A stretch of DNA of 64,000 nucleotides, taken from assembly GCF_000194605.1 (NCBI RefSeq), contig NC_015321.1:4464001-4528000 (forward strand), read 5' to 3'. Of this stretch, positions 10,986 through 19,758 are shown piece by piece (within the stretch, counting starts at the first letter, position 1; the number at the start of each line of letters is the position of its first letter). Below the pieces are notes generated by a model. That model was given only the letters and a program-made list of their open reading frames with translations. It searched no databases and was not told the origin of the DNA. The position numbers and the translations under genes are program-made. This stretch comes from Fluviicola taffensis DSM 16823. Lineage in GTDB: Bacteria > Bacteroidota > Bacteroidia > Flavobacteriales_D > Crocinitomicaceae.

Positions 10986-11014
10986 AACTCTCGGCGGCAA
11001 CCGGGAGTTTTTTT
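10986..11014 (+). terminator. Rho-independent terminator after the T9SS/OmpA operon
   Basis: ACTCTCGG pairs with CCGGGAGT across a short loop and is followed by seven T. It lies 110 bases after the OmpA stop and before the next transcription unit. Confidence 0.8.
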
Positions 11015-11038
11015 GTAATAGATAGTAGACAAATTATG

Positions 11039-11058
11039 GCACGCGATTAATCGCGTAC
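11039..11058. repeat. Short palindromic element (ACGCGATTAATCGCGT core)
   Basis: A near-perfect 20-base palindrome followed by 'CCAC' stands alone in the intergenic region before the first IAHKSHSG gene. A related palindrome (ACGCGATGCATCGC, then TTACCTAC) occurs at 11700-11723, inside the N-terminal coding region of the next paralogue. Both share the frame GGyACGCGATnnATCGC and a trailing yACCyAC, so they look like copies of a small dispersed element. Confidence 0.55.
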
Positions 11059-11126
11059 CCACAAAAAGGGAATATTCATTTGAACCAAATTGAGATGTAA
11101 GTGTATTCCTTCTCAAACAACAACAA

Positions 11127-11669
11127 ATGAAACTCATTCTTACACTTGCTTTTGCATCATCTATTTTCATCGGCAACTCTCAAACTCCATTGATAGCACA
11201 TAAAAGTCATTCGGGAACTTTAAGCTCCTATACACTTGCAACTAGCAGTAATTTCGGAGCAATTGAAATGAAATTCGATCCACAATCACAACCACCACAA
11301 CTCTACAAATCAGAAAACTTCAAAGCCTTGAATGATTCAGTTATAGTATTTCAAGTTCTGGATAATCAAAAAGTGATTAGAGTCGATACTTTATCGAACC
11401 AAAACCGATATTCTACTGTCATTTTTGAGTATAAGTACAAGGATTCCATTCGAAAGAAAGAACAGGAGGAAAGTTACAAACTTGAATTACAGCAACAAGA
11501 ACTTCTCGAAAAACAACAACTAGAATCCCAAAAACAAATCAAGCAGGAATCAACTCCTGTTAAAAAGAAGAAAAAATCCTATTTACTCTTCTTATTCGGA
11601 ATTACTGGTGGCGGAATGCTTTTGATGCGTTTATTCAGCCATTCAAAAATCATAAAATCAATCGCTTAA
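11127..11669 (+). CDS. Small exported protein with IAHKSHSG motif and C-terminal membrane anchor
   Basis: 180 residues, family not recognised. Visible features are a signal peptide (MKLILTLAFASSIFIGNSQ), the motif 'PLIAHKSHSG' directly after the cleavage site, a beta-type region, and a Gln/Glu-rich helical stretch (residues ~110-145). It ends with a KKKKK stop-transfer cluster and a C-terminal hydrophobic segment containing TGGGMLLMRLF. The next gene is a paralogue with the same signature at both ends. Probable topology is a periplasmic body tethered by a C-terminal helix. Function is unknown; the paired copies followed by a DoxX-like gene suggest one membrane-associated unit. Confidence 0.7.
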   Translation: MKLILTLAFASSIFIGNSQTPLIAHKSHSGTLSSYTLATSSNFGAIEMKFDPQSQPPQLYKSENFKALNDSVIVFQVLDNQKVIRVDTLSNQNRYSTVIFEYKYKDSIRKKEQEESYKLELQQQELLEKQQLESQKQIKQESTPVKKKKKSYLLFLFGITGGGMLLMRLFSHSKIIKSIA

Positions 11670-11678
11670 ATAATATTT

Positions 11679-12272
11679 ATGATACTTACAACTTTCAAGA
11701 GGTACGCGATGCATCGCTTACCTACGTTGGGCCGAATGCTTACATTTCTTTTTGCGGGTTTTATTCTTTCTGCAACTTCTCAAACAGCAATCATTGCACA
11801 CAAAAGTCATTCAGGAAAGGCTGTTGATTTCTTTACGGAGCCTTCTACTAATTTTGGAATTCCTTCTCCTCGTTTGGTTCAGGTAATTCGTTTAAACGAT
11901 AGCACCAGCATCGAAGTAAACGACCATTACAATGGCTATTATTCCTACGATACCGTCTGTAAAAATCCAGTTTATGCAAACTACAACCTAGATATTGATT
12001 CGATTAAAAAAGACAATTATTATCATTCAGATGTAGATTATATCAATTTTAAAAAATCTCCAAAATCGGTCAAACAAAAGTCTCCAGGATACGATACCAA
12101 AAGAATCGATGAGCTAACTCCCAGTGAAATCCAAGCCGAACCAACAGAAGAAATTGCGCCAAAAAAGAAGAAAAAAAAGAGTGCTATTCTGTTTATCTTT
12201 TTAGTAACTGGCGGAGGATTACTCTTGATGCGCACTTTCAACAGAATACTTACACCAAGAGTTGCTCGATGA
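11679..12272 (+). CDS. Paralogue of the IAHKSHSG exported protein
   Basis: 197 residues from ATG 11679; an internal ATG at 11736 (MLTFLFAGFILSATSQ) would give a more ordinary signal peptide. It shares 'IIAHKSHSG' after the signal peptide and a terminal KKKKKK plus TGGGLLLMRTF anchor with the gene 10 bases upstream. Between the two possible starts lies a palindromic element (11700-11723) related to the one at 11039. It appears inserted in frame and adds about a dozen basic and Pro/Gly residues, so the original signal peptide was probably 'MILTTFK' joined to 'MLTFLFAG'. The stop overlaps the next ATG (ATGA), indicating translational coupling. Function unknown. Confidence 0.68.
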   Translation: MILTTFKRYAMHRLPTLGRMLTFLFAGFILSATSQTAIIAHKSHSGKAVDFFTEPSTNFGIPSPRLVQVIRLNDSTSIEVNDHYNGYYSYDTVCKNPVYANYNLDIDSIKKDNYYHSDVDYINFKKSPKSVKQKSPGYDTKRIDELTPSEIQAEPTEEIAPKKKKKKSAILFIFLVTGGGLLLMRTFNRILTPRVAR

Positions 12273-13357
12273 GTGAACATCTCAAATTAAGCTTCATTGG
12301 AATCGCTACTTGGTGGATTCTTCTACTTCCATTCGATTACACGCTTTTCGATTGGTTCTTCAAACTCATTCAAAAACCTTTCTTAAGCTTACTAAAGAGC
12401 ATGGATGAAGAATTGATTTTTGAAACAGATACTTACGGAACTTATGTACTCATTGCTTTGAGTCTTCTTTTAGGAGTTCTTTCATCTCCGATTATCCATT
12501 GGCTGTGTTCGAAATGGAAACTGAATTCCAACGAATTACTAAAAACCCTTCTCGCTAGTATTCTGTTTTTCTTCCTTTTCAAATACGGTTGGGATAAAAT
12601 CACCAAGACTCAGTTTTACATGCCCGAACCGAATACACTTTACACCCCATTTGGGAAATTATCCAAAGACATTGCTTATTGGTCTTTAGTTGGAAGCTCT
12701 TATTCTTACACATTTGCCTTGGGATTCATTGAAATACTTGCTGCCATTTTGTTCTTCTTCAAGCGAACCCAATTCTTGGCATCCTTGCTCGCTATTGCTA
12801 TTTTCGGACAAATTGTACTTATTAATTTTTCCTTCGATATTTCAGTGAAACTATTGGCTGGTTCATTACTTGTTTTCAGTATCGTTTACAGCAGTTGTTT
12901 TTATCAGAATTGGAGAGCAATTTTTGGATTTTCAGCAACTCCTGTTTTGGAGAAAAATTCTCGTTCACACCAAGCAATCAAGTATTTATTTACTGGTTTG
13001 GTTATTCTTGAAAGTATCATCCCAACACTCATTAGCAAGAATATCAATGATGACCAGTTTCCACGTCTAGCCCATCACGGAGCATACAAGGTTATAGGCA
13101 ACAGAGAAATAAAGCATCTATTCATTCACCGAAACAACTACCTCATTCTTCAATCTTGGAATGATGAATTGAAAGACTACAAATTGGATACACATCATTC
13201 AAACCAATACATCACATTGGATGGACAGCTTTCCTGTAAATGGAACAACAATCAATTGATTATTCAAAACGACACTTTTGCATTAAAGAAAGTACCCTTT
13301 AAAACTCTCCCGCTCCTGCAAGAGAGTTTTCATACATTTTCAGATGAATTTCATTGA
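12269..13357 (+). CDS. DoxX-like multi-pass membrane protein
   Basis: 362 residues with about seven hydrophobic helices in residues 1-250 and a hydrophilic C-terminal ~110 residues. The central part (FKYGWDKITKTQFYMPEP, later GFIEILAAILFFF) resembles DoxX-like membrane proteins, including the KxxxxQF-type segment and a helix with an acidic residue. The start overlaps the stop of the upstream paralogue gene by four bases. The C-terminal domain (from ~255, 'HHGAYKVIGNREIKHLFIHR') is short beta-type and not recognised. An oxidative-stress or quinone-related role is known only loosely for the family, so function here is open. Confidence 0.6.
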   Translation: MSEHLKLSFIGIATWWILLLPFDYTLFDWFFKLIQKPFLSLLKSMDEELIFETDTYGTYVLIALSLLLGVLSSPIIHWLCSKWKLNSNELLKTLLASILFFFLFKYGWDKITKTQFYMPEPNTLYTPFGKLSKDIAYWSLVGSSYSYTFALGFIEILAAILFFFKRTQFLASLLAIAIFGQIVLINFSFDISVKLLAGSLLVFSIVYSSCFYQNWRAIFGFSATPVLEKNSRSHQAIKYLFTGLVILESIIPTLISKNINDDQFPRLAHHGAYKVIGNREIKHLFIHRNNYLILQSWNDELKDYKLDTHHSNQYITLDGQLSCKWNNNQLIIQNDTFALKKVPFKTLPLLQESFHTFSDEFH

Positions 13358-13414
13358 GAATTAAACAAGAAAAAGTTTTACTTTAAGAAGTAGTTAATGC
13401 TCTAATTTTTTCCT

Positions 13415-13422
13415 TACTTTTG
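13415..13422 (+). promoter_or_regulatory. Candidate -7 box TACTTTTG before the response-regulator gene
   Basis: TACTTTTG fits the Bacteroidota -7 consensus TAnnTTTG and lies 24 bases before the ATG at 13447. No good TTTG is found 19 bases further upstream, so it is a one-box match only. Confidence 0.4.
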
Positions 13423-13446
13423 TCTTGTTTAAAATTAATCTAAATA

Positions 13447-14127
13447 ATGAAGCTCATTTTAGCCGACAGTAATGAAATTATACGCATTGGTTTGCGTACG
13501 CTGTTATCTACGGAGCGAAATATTCAAATAGTCGGAGAAGCTAGAAACAATGAAGAACTCATTGCACTCAACAAAGCTTTTGATGCAAATATTATTTTGG
13601 TTGATTATACCTCGAAAGGATTTTCTATCGATGTAATTCCTCAAATTCTTCAGAAAAAACCCGATTTAAGCGTTGTTGCAATTACACCCGAGCAATCTGC
13701 TCAAACCTTGGTAAATGCACTGCGTTCTGGCGTGAAAAGCTACATCAAAAAAGATTGCGACAGTTCTGAAATCATTGATTCTATTCGTGAAACTTGGAGA
13801 GGAAATAAATTCTTCTGCGGGCAAATTTTAGAAACTATTCGCGATGCGTCTATTGATGTAAATGATATTGATTTCGAATCATTTAGCTGTGAACCAATTA
13901 CTTTGAGTGAGCGCGAAACAGAAATAATCACCATGATTTCGGAAGGCTTGACCAATATTATGATTGCCGATTCACTTTGCTTAAGTAATCACACAATTAA
14001 TACACATCGTAAGAATATCATGGCAAAATTGGGTGTAAAAAATACTGCCGGAATTGTGATTTACGCTGTTAAAACAAACTTAGTTTCTCCCAACAAATTC
14101 TTGTTCGCAGCAGATTCTAATTCTTAG
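13447..14127 (+). CDS. NarL/LuxR-family response regulator
   Basis: 226 residues. The receiver domain (1-~120) has the acidic pocket Asp7, the phospho-acceptor Asp53 in 'IILVDYTSKG', and the conserved Lys in 'SYIKKD'. The LuxR-type helix-turn-helix occupies ~150-212, with LSERETEIITMISEG and SNHTINTHRKNIMAKLGV. It would bind DNA as a phosphorylation-controlled dimer. No cognate histidine kinase is adjacent. The next genes (exported protein, ECF sigma factor, anti-sigma-like protein) are co-oriented and may be its regulatory neighbours, but the 67-base gap leaves co-transcription uncertain. Confidence 0.85.
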   Translation: MKLILADSNEIIRIGLRTLLSTERNIQIVGEARNNEELIALNKAFDANIILVDYTSKGFSIDVIPQILQKKPDLSVVAITPEQSAQTLVNALRSGVKSYIKKDCDSSEIIDSIRETWRGNKFFCGQILETIRDASIDVNDIDFESFSCEPITLSERETEIITMISEGLTNIMIADSLCLSNHTINTHRKNIMAKLGVKNTAGIVIYAVKTNLVSPNKFLFAADSNS

Positions 14128-14194
14128 TAAATTTTTTTCTTTCATTTTTTGAACCTAATTTTAATCTGATTGTACTACAGATAAAAATTGCTTT

Positions 14195-15418
14195 ATGCGC
14201 CAATTTACACTTCTTATTATTCTCTTTTTTGTTTCTGTAGCTACGAAAGCCCAGTCACAAGAAAATGTGTATAATAATTCAAACACCAAAAATTCAAATA
14301 CCAACAACCAACAGATTTCTCCAGCAGTTCAAGATACTACTACAAAAATTCAGTACGAAGAAATTCAAATTCAATCTAAAAGTGTAAGGTCTGAAAAGAA
14401 AGCCAAATCCTTAAAAGCAGATCAGCTGGAAGAAGCTGAAAAAAGCGAATTAAAAGATTCGAATAACTCCTCTCAATTATTAAAAACTGCTCAATTTCAA
14501 TTCGAAACCAATTACTCCAATTCTAAACATCAATTATACCGAAGAAGTCCAAATAACTTGGAATTCTCATCCATGGTGAAAAGCGCAAATCTGTATAAAG
14601 AAATACTTCCTAGCAGTTTTGAAAAGCATTTTTACACCTATCTTATCAGTAAGTACAATCCCAATCAATTCAATGAATTAGAACAGGCAGCAAAGTTAAA
14701 TCCTACCAAAACAGAGGTGCAACAAGAATTAGCAGTTTTTGGTATTGCTGTTGATAATCAAGAATTAGCTGATAGTGTGACAATGCAAATGATTACTCAG
14801 AATAAAATAACGGGAGGTTTACTTAATTACACGTCAGATTTGGTGAATTCAATTCCAGCAAATGGAACATTACTTCTACACGGTTACACCGAATTAATTC
14901 CCGCTAATTATCAACGGAACACACTTGGTCGCGACGATATTGAATTGATTTCAGTGGATTTGATGCAAAGTTCAGCATATCAAGACCGTTTAGAAGCAAA
15001 AGGTTTCGTGATGCCTAACACAACTTTCGTTGATACTGCTTTCGTTCAAAACTTCTGTGCACTCAATACAACAAAAAACATTTACCTTTCGATGTCATTT
15101 CCAAAAGAGTATTTTCAAGGAATGAGCTCCTCATTGACAACAGTTGGTTTAACTTTTGCTTATAATCAAACCTCACTAGACTACAATGCTTGGAATATTT
15201 CTCTCTTTGAAAAAGTCTGGAAGAAACACGAAATGGGGGTTTCAAAAGACCAACAATCAGATGCTCTGTCAGCGAATTATTTACCCACTCTCATAAGTAT
15301 TGCTCGACTTTACGAAGAGTACAATAAAACGGAAGAGGTAAAAAATACAAATCAACTAATCCTGAGTGTTGCTACGAGAGCACGCAAAACTGGTCAACTT
15401 TCAAAAATTAAGCGCTGA
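14195..15418 (+). CDS. Exported protein of unknown function upstream of an ECF sigma factor
   Basis: 407 residues, family not recognised. A signal peptide (MRQFTLLIILFFVSVATKAQ) is followed by an Asn/Gln/Ser-rich, low-complexity region (~20-110) with short coiled-coil character and then a mixed helical domain (110-407) with a TPR-like flavour (YEEYNKTEEVKNTNQLILS near the end). Its stop overlaps the start of the sigma-factor gene (TGATG), so the two are translationally coupled. The context suggests a periplasmic or cell-surface component whose expression is tied to the sigma factor, but this is inference. Confidence 0.65.
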   Translation: MRQFTLLIILFFVSVATKAQSQENVYNNSNTKNSNTNNQQISPAVQDTTTKIQYEEIQIQSKSVRSEKKAKSLKADQLEEAEKSELKDSNNSSQLLKTAQFQFETNYSNSKHQLYRRSPNNLEFSSMVKSANLYKEILPSSFEKHFYTYLISKYNPNQFNELEQAAKLNPTKTEVQQELAVFGIAVDNQELADSVTMQMITQNKITGGLLNYTSDLVNSIPANGTLLLHGYTELIPANYQRNTLGRDDIELISVDLMQSSAYQDRLEAKGFVMPNTTFVDTAFVQNFCALNTTKNIYLSMSFPKEYFQGMSSSLTTVGLTFAYNQTSLDYNAWNISLFEKVWKKHEMGVSKDQQSDALSANYLPTLISIARLYEEYNKTEEVKNTNQLILSVATRARKTGQLSKIKR

Positions 15419-16008
15419 TGCGAATGATTAAAAAGGAATACGACCAAATGACCGATGAGCAGTTGGTTATTGCAATGGCAGGAGGCGATCAACGAGCTTT
15501 TGACAAGCTTTATGGGCGTTATTCATCTGCCCTACTTTCGTATTTCATGCGGATGCTTTGGCGAGATCGTGAAAAATCAGAAGATTTTGTCCATGATTTC
15601 TTCACGAAAGTCATTCATCGTCCGGAACTTTTCGATACCAATAGATCGTTCAAAACTTGGATGTATTCGGTGGCCAACAATATGTGTAAAAACGAATACA
15701 AAAAGCAAGAAATTCGTAAAAATACTAGTAATGGATTGGATAGCAGCTATGCCGTTACAGATGTCAATAAAAATACAGAAAATCAAGTGCATCATGCACT
15801 TTTCAAAGAAGCATATAATTATCAAGTCACTCAATTAGAGGACAAACACCGAGAAGTATTTGAAATGAGGCACTTCGATGGTTTATCGATCAAAGAAATT
15901 GCCGATGCACTGGAAATTAGCGAAGGAACTATCAAATCCAGACTATTTTATGCAACCAAATATTTAGCTCAAGGATTAAAAGAATACCAACCAGAACATA
16001 TAAAATGA
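15418..16008 (+). CDS. ECF-type RNA polymerase sigma-70 factor
   Basis: 196 residues. Region 2 (~20-95) contains FDKLYGRYSSALLSYFMRML, 'EDFVHDFFTKV' and the 'FKTWMYSVANNMCKNEYKK' core- and -10-binding part. Region 4 (~130-190) has 'HREVFEMRHFDGLSIKEIA' and the recognition helix 'ISEGTIKSRLFYATK'. There is no region 1 or 3, so it is an extracytoplasmic-function sigma factor. The start overlaps the previous stop (TGATG), and its own stop overlaps the ATG of the next gene (ATGA), whose product has one transmembrane helix and fits an anti-sigma partner. Confidence 0.88.
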   Translation: MRMIKKEYDQMTDEQLVIAMAGGDQRAFDKLYGRYSSALLSYFMRMLWRDREKSEDFVHDFFTKVIHRPELFDTNRSFKTWMYSVANNMCKNEYKKQEIRKNTSNGLDSSYAVTDVNKNTENQVHHALFKEAYNYQVTQLEDKHREVFEMRHFDGLSIKEIADALEISEGTIKSRLFYATKYLAQGLKEYQPEHIK

Positions 16009-16847
16009 TTATGAATACGTTCGACGAAATTATACAGACAAAAGCATACAACGATTTAACTTCTCAGGAATTAGAAGTTGTTCAAGAATTAGTGTCTTCT
16101 GAAGAAGATTACAATGAAATGAAATCATTTTATGCAGGAATAGATTCACTTGCAATTTCATCTCGCGAGGAAGTTTCCAGTTCCATAAAATCAAGCTTGA
16201 ATTCGGTTTTTCAAGCAAAGCACCCTGGAATTAGTCAAAACTGGAGTGCTACGAATGAAGTAACTGAACCAAAAATTGTTCCTTTATACAACAGAGCATG
16301 GTTTCGTGTAGCGGCATTACTCGTTGTATCTGCAGGAGTTCTTACCATTTGGATTTCAAATTCTGAAAATGAACTGGCTGCGACTGAAAATTCAAAAGTA
16401 ACTGCTAGCAATGACTCATCATTACAAGTACACAAAGAAGAGGCTGAACCGAAAAAGAAGTTCCCAATAAATGAAGGATCTGCAACGAAAATTACGGCCG
16501 CTTCAACTATTTCAACAGGCGAAAATTTGAAAGATAAATCAATCGTTTCTGATGACGAAGCTCCTAGTGACTCAAAATCAGCAGAGTCTTACGATTTTGC
16601 TTCCCCTAGCCCCGTAGCTTCAAGTTACAAAAGCTCAAATAAGAGGAATGATGGAAAATACTTTTTGAGTAATCTTTCTGATAAAAAAGAAAAAACTGCT
16701 TCTAACGAAGATCAATTGGAAAGCTTATCGAGAGCTGGTATCGATGCAGATTTAAATCCATACGGAAATACAGCGAAAGCAACAAAAGATTATAAGCCTG
16801 CTATATCGACAAATGATTTACTGAGTTTGATTGAGCCGAGTTTCTAA
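16005..16847 (+). CDS. Probable anti-sigma factor, single-pass membrane protein
   Basis: 280 residues. The N-terminal ~95 residues are acidic and helical ('TSQELEVVQELVSSEEDYNEM'), consistent with a cytoplasmic sigma-binding part. One transmembrane helix follows at about 100-118 (AALLVVSAGVLTIWI), then a long Ser/Lys/Asp-rich extracytoplasmic tail without recognisable domain. The gene overlaps the end of the ECF sigma gene by four bases, and this placement plus topology is the main support for the call. No zinc-binding HxxxCxxC motif is seen, so it is not a ZAS-type anti-sigma factor. Confidence 0.65.
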   Translation: MIMNTFDEIIQTKAYNDLTSQELEVVQELVSSEEDYNEMKSFYAGIDSLAISSREEVSSSIKSSLNSVFQAKHPGISQNWSATNEVTEPKIVPLYNRAWFRVAALLVVSAGVLTIWISNSENELAATENSKVTASNDSSLQVHKEEAEPKKKFPINEGSATKITAASTISTGENLKDKSIVSDDEAPSDSKSAESYDFASPSPVASSYKSSNKRNDGKYFLSNLSDKKEKTASNEDQLESLSRAGIDADLNPYGNTAKATKDYKPAISTNDLLSLIEPSF

Positions 16848-16917
16848 AGAAGTTCAAAAGGTTTAAAATGGTTCAAGAGTTCAAATAAAAGATTCCATTC
16901 AACTATTTTAACTTGTT

Positions 16918-18618
16918 TCAAACTTGCTGATTTTGCAATTCACCCAACGCTACTTTTAGTTCAGCCAATCGATTCATTTTTCCTTTTTGTCGAATATTCA
17001 ACGCAGTAATTGTATAAAACTGATGTGTATTCTCTAAAAATTGAATCTGCATTTGGATCCAACCTTCTTCCGATAAATCTTCGCCATAGGCAATCATCTC
17101 ATCGCGAAGCTTTGAGAAAACAACGTAATAGTCAGCTCTTCCTAAATAATCGTGGTCTGCATCACACAAAATTTCTTGCAATAATCCAACGGGTTTAATA
17201 TCCAAGGCCGTTGCTAAAATCATTTCTCGAATTTGCTGAATCTGATCTGCAGTAAAACCATATTTTGGAAGCATTTGCTCCATTAATCGAACTCCGTGTA
17301 ATTCATTTTGGTGATATGTAAAAATAAAACCCGTATCATGAAACAGAGCAGCAGTTCTTAATAAAAGCATTTCATCTTCATGTAGTCCCTCCAACTTTCC
17401 TAATCGGATTGCTGCTTTCTCCACGTTTAGTGTATGCCCTAAATCATGGTAAATGACTTCATCAGGCAACATGGATTTGAGTTTATTCAAAACATCACTT
17501 CGCATGTGTTCAAAATCCACAGTAGCAATTTGACATAAAATTCTCAAATCAACGGAGGGAACTTTTCCATTTGCGTATAAACTATATTCAGATTTCAAGG
17601 ATTCCAATTCGAAAGTTTCCATCGTTCCTCCTCGTTTCTTAATAGGAACATTACCCAAATTCTTGGTTTCAAAATAATTTACGCATTCATCTTGAATCGC
17701 TTGAGTAATCGTAATTTGATCGATTCCGCTAAATTGTTGAGCTCTCGCCGCAATATTCACCGTATCCCCCCAAACATCAAAAGAATAACGTTTGGATCCA
17801 ATTATCCCAGCAACTAAAGGTCCTGCATGCAAACCAATTCGAATTTCCCAATAATCTTTTTTCATGGCTTTAGCCAATTCTTTCTCATTTCGAATAAAAT
17901 TGCGCATTTCCAGTGCAGCCATGCAAGCCCTCAATATTGGTTGGGCATTGTCTTCATTCACCCCCGCGATTGCCATGTAGGCATCTCCGATTGTTTTGAT
18001 TTTTTCCAGTTGGTATCTTTCTACTATTTCGTCAAAAGCCGTAAAATAATACTCCAAACGCTTAACTAGTTTGATTGGTTTAATCGTTTTTGATTTCATC
18101 GAGAAATCCACAAAATCCGTAAACAAAACAACTCCTTTATCTACTCTTTTAGGAGAAAACTTACCAAATTGATTTAAATCATCCAGCACATTTCCTGGAA
18201 GAATATTCCCCAATAGCTGAGCAATTCGTTGGTCTTTATAATAAAGAGTCTTGTAAACATCCAATTTCGCCTGAATCAATAAAGGATTGAATGGTTTAGT
18301 AATAAAATCAACCGCTCCTGAATTAAATCCTTTCAATAATTTAGATCCCGTTCGCGTATTTTCGGTGATAATAATTGAATAATGGGTATGAGTCGCATAT
18401 TTTTGAAGTAACTCCTTAAAATCTTCCATCGAAGAAAAATTAGGGCTATCTACGTTGATTAAAATAATTCCCACTTCACGTCTATTCAAAATAACATGTG
18501 CATCTGCGATCGAATCACAAAACAATAAGATATTTCCACCGCCACCAAGGATTTCCTTCAGTGCCAGTTGATCAGACTCTTTTTCATCAATGATGAGAAT
18601 ATTAATTAGGCGCTCCAC
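16918..18618 (-). CDS. Receiver-adenylate cyclase-HD domain signalling protein
   Basis: 566 residues in three domains. The receiver-like domain (1-~125) keeps Asp11/Glu12 and the 'ITKPF' lysine but has Asn55 where the phosphorylated Asp should be ('GIILINVDSPN'), so it is probably not phosphorylated. The class III cyclase (160-340) has metal-binding Asp168 (FTDFVDF) and Asp212 (KTIGDAY). Substrate-selecting Lys208 and Asp281 (FDVWGDTVNIAAR) predict ATP rather than GTP use. The HD domain (~388-500) has HDLGH, 'LFHDTG' and a downstream 'DADHD', the layout of metal-dependent phosphohydrolases. A cAMP-making domain fused to an HD domain that might hydrolyse a nucleotide is unusual. It is transcribed alone, divergent from the next T9SS gene. 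Confidence 0.85.
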   Translation of the reverse strand: MERLINILIIDEKESDQLALKEILGGGGNILLFCDSIADAHVILNRREVGIILINVDSPNFSSMEDFKELLQKYATHTHYSIIITENTRTGSKLLKGFNSGAVDFITKPFNPLLIQAKLDVYKTLYYKDQRIAQLLGNILPGNVLDDLNQFGKFSPKRVDKGVVLFTDFVDFSMKSKTIKPIKLVKRLEYYFTAFDEIVERYQLEKIKTIGDAYMAIAGVNEDNAQPILRACMAALEMRNFIRNEKELAKAMKKDYWEIRIGLHAGPLVAGIIGSKRYSFDVWGDTVNIAARAQQFSGIDQITITQAIQDECVNYFETKNLGNVPIKKRGGTMETFELESLKSEYSLYANGKVPSVDLRILCQIATVDFEHMRSDVLNKLKSMLPDEVIYHDLGHTLNVEKAAIRLGKLEGLHEDEMLLLRTAALFHDTGFIFTYHQNELHGVRLMEQMLPKYGFTADQIQQIREMILATALDIKPVGLLQEILCDADHDYLGRADYYVVFSKLRDEMIAYGEDLSEEGWIQMQIQFLENTHQFYTITALNIRQKGKMNRLAELKVALGELQNQQV

Positions 18619-18799
18619 CTTTTTTTACGATTTAAAGTTGAAAATAAGCAAACTTTTTCAAATTTCACCGATTCAAATAAAAACACATTTTTATGTATTA
18701 ACAATGGAATGCTAATAATAAATTCATTTTCATTCTTATTGAAATTGCATCATTCAATTTTTTTGAATTATATTAGCATTGAATTTTATAAAAAATACT

Positions 18800-19690
18800 A
18801 TGAAAAAACTTTTACTTTCTGCAACATTATTAGTTGCTTCAATGAGTGCTAATGCACAAGCTAACTTAGGATTTGAAACTTGGGCAACAGGTTCTCCAGC
18901 TTCTTGGACTTGGTACAACGGCGCTCCAGTAAATATACTTGCAAATCCCGCTCTTGGAGGAACTTGTCAAGCTAATGGAGTTGCAGCAACACCTTGTATT
19001 CAAGGAACAACTGGTGCTCCACAAGGAACTTCTTATGTGAAATTGACTTCTGTTACCAGAGCTGGTTCTACGAATCCTCAATTTGATGCTGTTTATGGTG
19101 GGACAATTGTTCAAACAATTGCTACTACTGCAAAACCAACTTCTGTATCTTTCAAATACACGTATGCACGTCAAAATATGGACAGTGCAGTCGTATTTAT
19201 TCAAGGTACAAAATGGAATGGTTCATCTAGAACTGTTGTTGGACAAGGAGTAAAAGTTATTAATGCAAATGCTGCAAACTGGACTACTGTAACAAATTCT
19301 CCAATTCAATGGATTGGTACTCCAGATACTATTCAAATTACAATTAGTTCTTCTAAAGGTGATGTATTAACAAATTCATTGGCTCCACAAGATAACTCTA
19401 TTTTAGAAGTAGATGATCTTTCTTTCGTTGCTTTCGTTAGTACAGCTAGCTTAGAGGAATCTGAAGTTTCAAATGTATTTGTATATCCAAACCCTGCAAC
19501 AACTGTATTGAATATCGATTCTAAAGAAGAGGTTGCAACTATTAGCGTTATGACTACTGATGGTAAAATTGTAGCTACTTCAAGTTCTGCAAAAAACATC
19601 AATGTTGAGCTTTTAAATGCTGGAATGTACATTTACCAAGTAACTAGCGTTTCTGGTAAAGTAAACACTGGAAACTTCGTTAAAAACTAA
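18800..19690 (+). CDS. Secreted protein with T9SS type A sorting domain
   Basis: 296 residues from ATG 18800, chosen over an in-frame ATG at 18779 because it starts a clean signal peptide (MKKLLLSATLLVASMSANAQ). The body (20-215) starts NLGFETWATGSP and is a beta-sandwich of the carbohydrate-binding or PCMD-like type seen in many T9SS cargo proteins. The C-terminal ~75 residues (VFVYPNPATTVLNIDSKEEV ... GMYIYQVTS) are a type A sorting domain. It stands alone between an upstream divergent cyclase gene and a bidirectional terminator. The natural ligand is unknown. Confidence 0.82.
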   Translation: MKKLLLSATLLVASMSANAQANLGFETWATGSPASWTWYNGAPVNILANPALGGTCQANGVAATPCIQGTTGAPQGTSYVKLTSVTRAGSTNPQFDAVYGGTIVQTIATTAKPTSVSFKYTYARQNMDSAVVFIQGTKWNGSSRTVVGQGVKVINANAANWTTVTNSPIQWIGTPDTIQITISSSKGDVLTNSLAPQDNSILEVDDLSFVAFVSTASLEESEVSNVFVYPNPATTVLNIDSKEEVATISVMTTDGKIVATSSSAKNINVELLNAGMYIYQVTSVSGKVNTGNFVKN

Positions 19691-19710
19691 TATCGGAATT
19701 CTTCCATATA

Positions 19711-19746
19711 AAAAATCCCCTGATGATGAGTCAGGGGATTTTTTTG
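19711..19746. terminator. Bidirectional rho-independent terminator
   Basis: AATCCCCTGA pairs perfectly with TCAGGGGATT around a short loop, with A-runs before and T-runs after. It serves the T9SS gene on the + strand and ispH on the - strand, which converge here. Confidence 0.9.
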
Positions 19747-19758
19747 TTTCAGTATTTT

